Source of the DNA: a bacterium
GTDB taxonomy: Bacteria; Armatimonadota; Chthonomonadetes; Chthonomonadales; Chthonomonadaceae
Assembly (NCBI GenBank): GCA_021805405.1
Contig: JAJZFK010000049.1
Coordinates: forward strand, 1-6,050
DNA length: 6,050 nt
Direction of reading: 5' to 3'
Each line of letters opens with the position of its first letter. The stretch's first letter is position 1. A program made the position numbers and the translations under genes. The notes below the pieces were generated by a model, which was given only the letters and a program-made list of their open reading frames with translations, was not told the origin of the DNA and searched no databases. Shown here in pieces: positions 5,468 through 6,050 of the stretch.

Positions 5468-5878
5468 TTAAACTCGGCGGCGCTTGGGTGCGCGGCAGCC
5501 GTTATGAGGTATGGGCGTCACGTCCTTAATGAGAGTGACTTCCAGCCCAACGCTCTGCAGTGCGCGAATAGCTGTTTCGCGCCCAGAACCCGGGCCCTTC
5601 ACATACACCTCAACGCGGCGCAGACCATGTTCCATTGCCGCTCGCGCAGCTCGCTCCGATGCGACCTGTGCGGCAAACGGAGTACCTTTGCGCGTACCCT
5701 TGAAAAGGCCGACACTACCTGAGCTTGCCCAGGATAACGTGTTGCCATTTCGGTCGGTCATAGTGACCAATGTGTTGTTGAACGTAGATTGCACATGGGC
5801 AATGCCCTCGGCAACGTTCTTTTTTTCACGCGACTTGGGCCTGTTGGTGCCAGCGCGCGTCGACTGCTTATTTGCCAT
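5468..5878 (-). CDS. rpsK: 30S ribosomal protein S11
   Basis: S11 (uS11, 136 residues, slightly above the usual 127-132) lies in the platform of the small subunit, next to the mRNA exit channel where the Shine-Dalgarno helix forms. Clear family motifs are GIAHVQSTFNNTLVTMTDRNGN at 25-46 (split by the HV/QSTFNN core), SWASSGSVGLFKGTRKGTPFA at 49-69, AQVASERAA at 70-78, VKGPGSGRE at 93-101 and the C-terminal DVTPIPHNGCRAPKRRRV. The last motif usually reads CRPPKRRRV; here the first proline is alanine. The basic N-terminal tail (to about residue 20) is typical. The ATG has GGAG 6 bases upstream, and this site overlaps the rpsM stop codon (TAGGAG), with 9 bases between the genes, consistent with coupled translation. 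Confidence 0.98.
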   Translation of the reverse strand: MANKQSTRAGTNRPKSREKKNVAEGIAHVQSTFNNTLVTMTDRNGNTLSWASSGSVGLFKGTRKGTPFAAQVASERAARAAMEHGLRRVEVYVKGPGSGRETAIRALQSVGLEVTLIKDVTPIPHNGCRAPKRRRV

Positions 5879-5887
5879 GCTGCTCTC

Positions 5888-6050
5888 CTACTTCTTAGGT
5901 TTCTTCTTGCCGGCAACCGCACGACGGGGACCTTTACGGTACCTGGCGTTGGTCTTGGTTCGCTGTCCCCTTACAGGCAGACCTCGGCGATGGCGGATAC
6001 CACGGTAACAGCCAATCTCCATGAGACGTCGGATGCTCAACTGAAACTCG
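5888..6050 (-). CDS. rpsM: 30S ribosomal protein S13, C-terminal part
   Basis: The last 53 codons of S13 (uS13) are present; the rest lies beyond the right edge. The translation runs from EFQLSIRRLMEIGCYRG through the diagnostic IRHRRGLPVRGQRTKTNAR to the basic end KKKPKK and a TAG stop. S13 is in the head of the small subunit; it contacts S19 and forms an intersubunit bridge, and its basic tail approaches P-site tRNA. The tail is a few lysines longer than in E. coli (which ends GPRKPIKK). It heads the visible part of the operon and is normally preceded by infA/rpmJ in this gene cluster, which cannot be seen here. Confidence 0.98.
   Translation of the reverse strand, partial: EFQLSIRRLMEIGCYRGIRHRRGLPVRGQRTKTNARYRKGPRRAVAGKKKPKK

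Noticed and set aside
5511..6008. A 165-codon plus-strand open frame across rpsK and rpsM
   Set aside because: It is a shadow of two well-identified ribosomal protein genes on the other strand.

Overview
The window is almost entirely one minus-strand gene train carrying the 3' part of a bacterial ribosomal-protein/RNA-polymerase alpha operon. In transcription order (right to left) it reads: rpsM (S13, C-terminal 53 residues only), rpsK (S11), rpsD (S4), rpoA (RNA polymerase alpha), rplQ (L17), truA (tRNA pseudouridine synthase), rplM (L13), rpsI (S9), and last a secreted SH3-like/NlpC-P60 cell-wall hydrolase. Junctions are tight (9, 156, 56, 13, 14 and 51 bases, a 1-base overlap, then 18 bases). 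Most genes have a good GGAG-type Shine-Dalgarno sequence.

The organism is a bacterium of moderate G+C. The order rpsM-rpsK-rpsD-rpoA-rplQ-truA-rplM-rpsI is typical of Actinobacteria, Chloroflexota and related Terrabacteria; Proteobacteria do not keep truA, rplM and rpsI here. The enlarged L17, the zinc-knuckle S4 with a longer linker, and the style of the SH3-NlpC/P60 protein fit Armatimonadota or a Chloroflexota-like lineage best. That placement is inferred from protein character, not from a search.

Region by region: 1-147 holds an open plus-strand frame that looks like the 3' end of an unidentified gene converging on the operon. Bases 148-348 have no gene. They hold a C-rich, G-poor stretch (minus strand) just past the last stop codon, which could act as a Rho-dependent terminator, and a small hairpin without a T-tract. 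Bases 349-1275 encode the NlpC/P60 protein, and 1294-5878 hold the eight complete translation/transcription genes. The only sizeable gap inside the operon, 5312-5467 between rpsK and rpsD, contains a plausible sigma70-type promoter, a palindrome and inverted repeats, so rpsD-rpoA and everything downstream may have their own promoter.

Functionally, S13, S11, S4 and S9 build the small subunit, L17 and L13 the large subunit, alpha nucleates RNA polymerase, and TruA modifies tRNA anticodon arms: a growth-rate-linked core module. The secreted peptidoglycan hydrolase at the end is the one unexpected passenger, with its start 18 bases from the rpsI stop. No mobile element, CRISPR array, RNA gene or clearly new system is visible.
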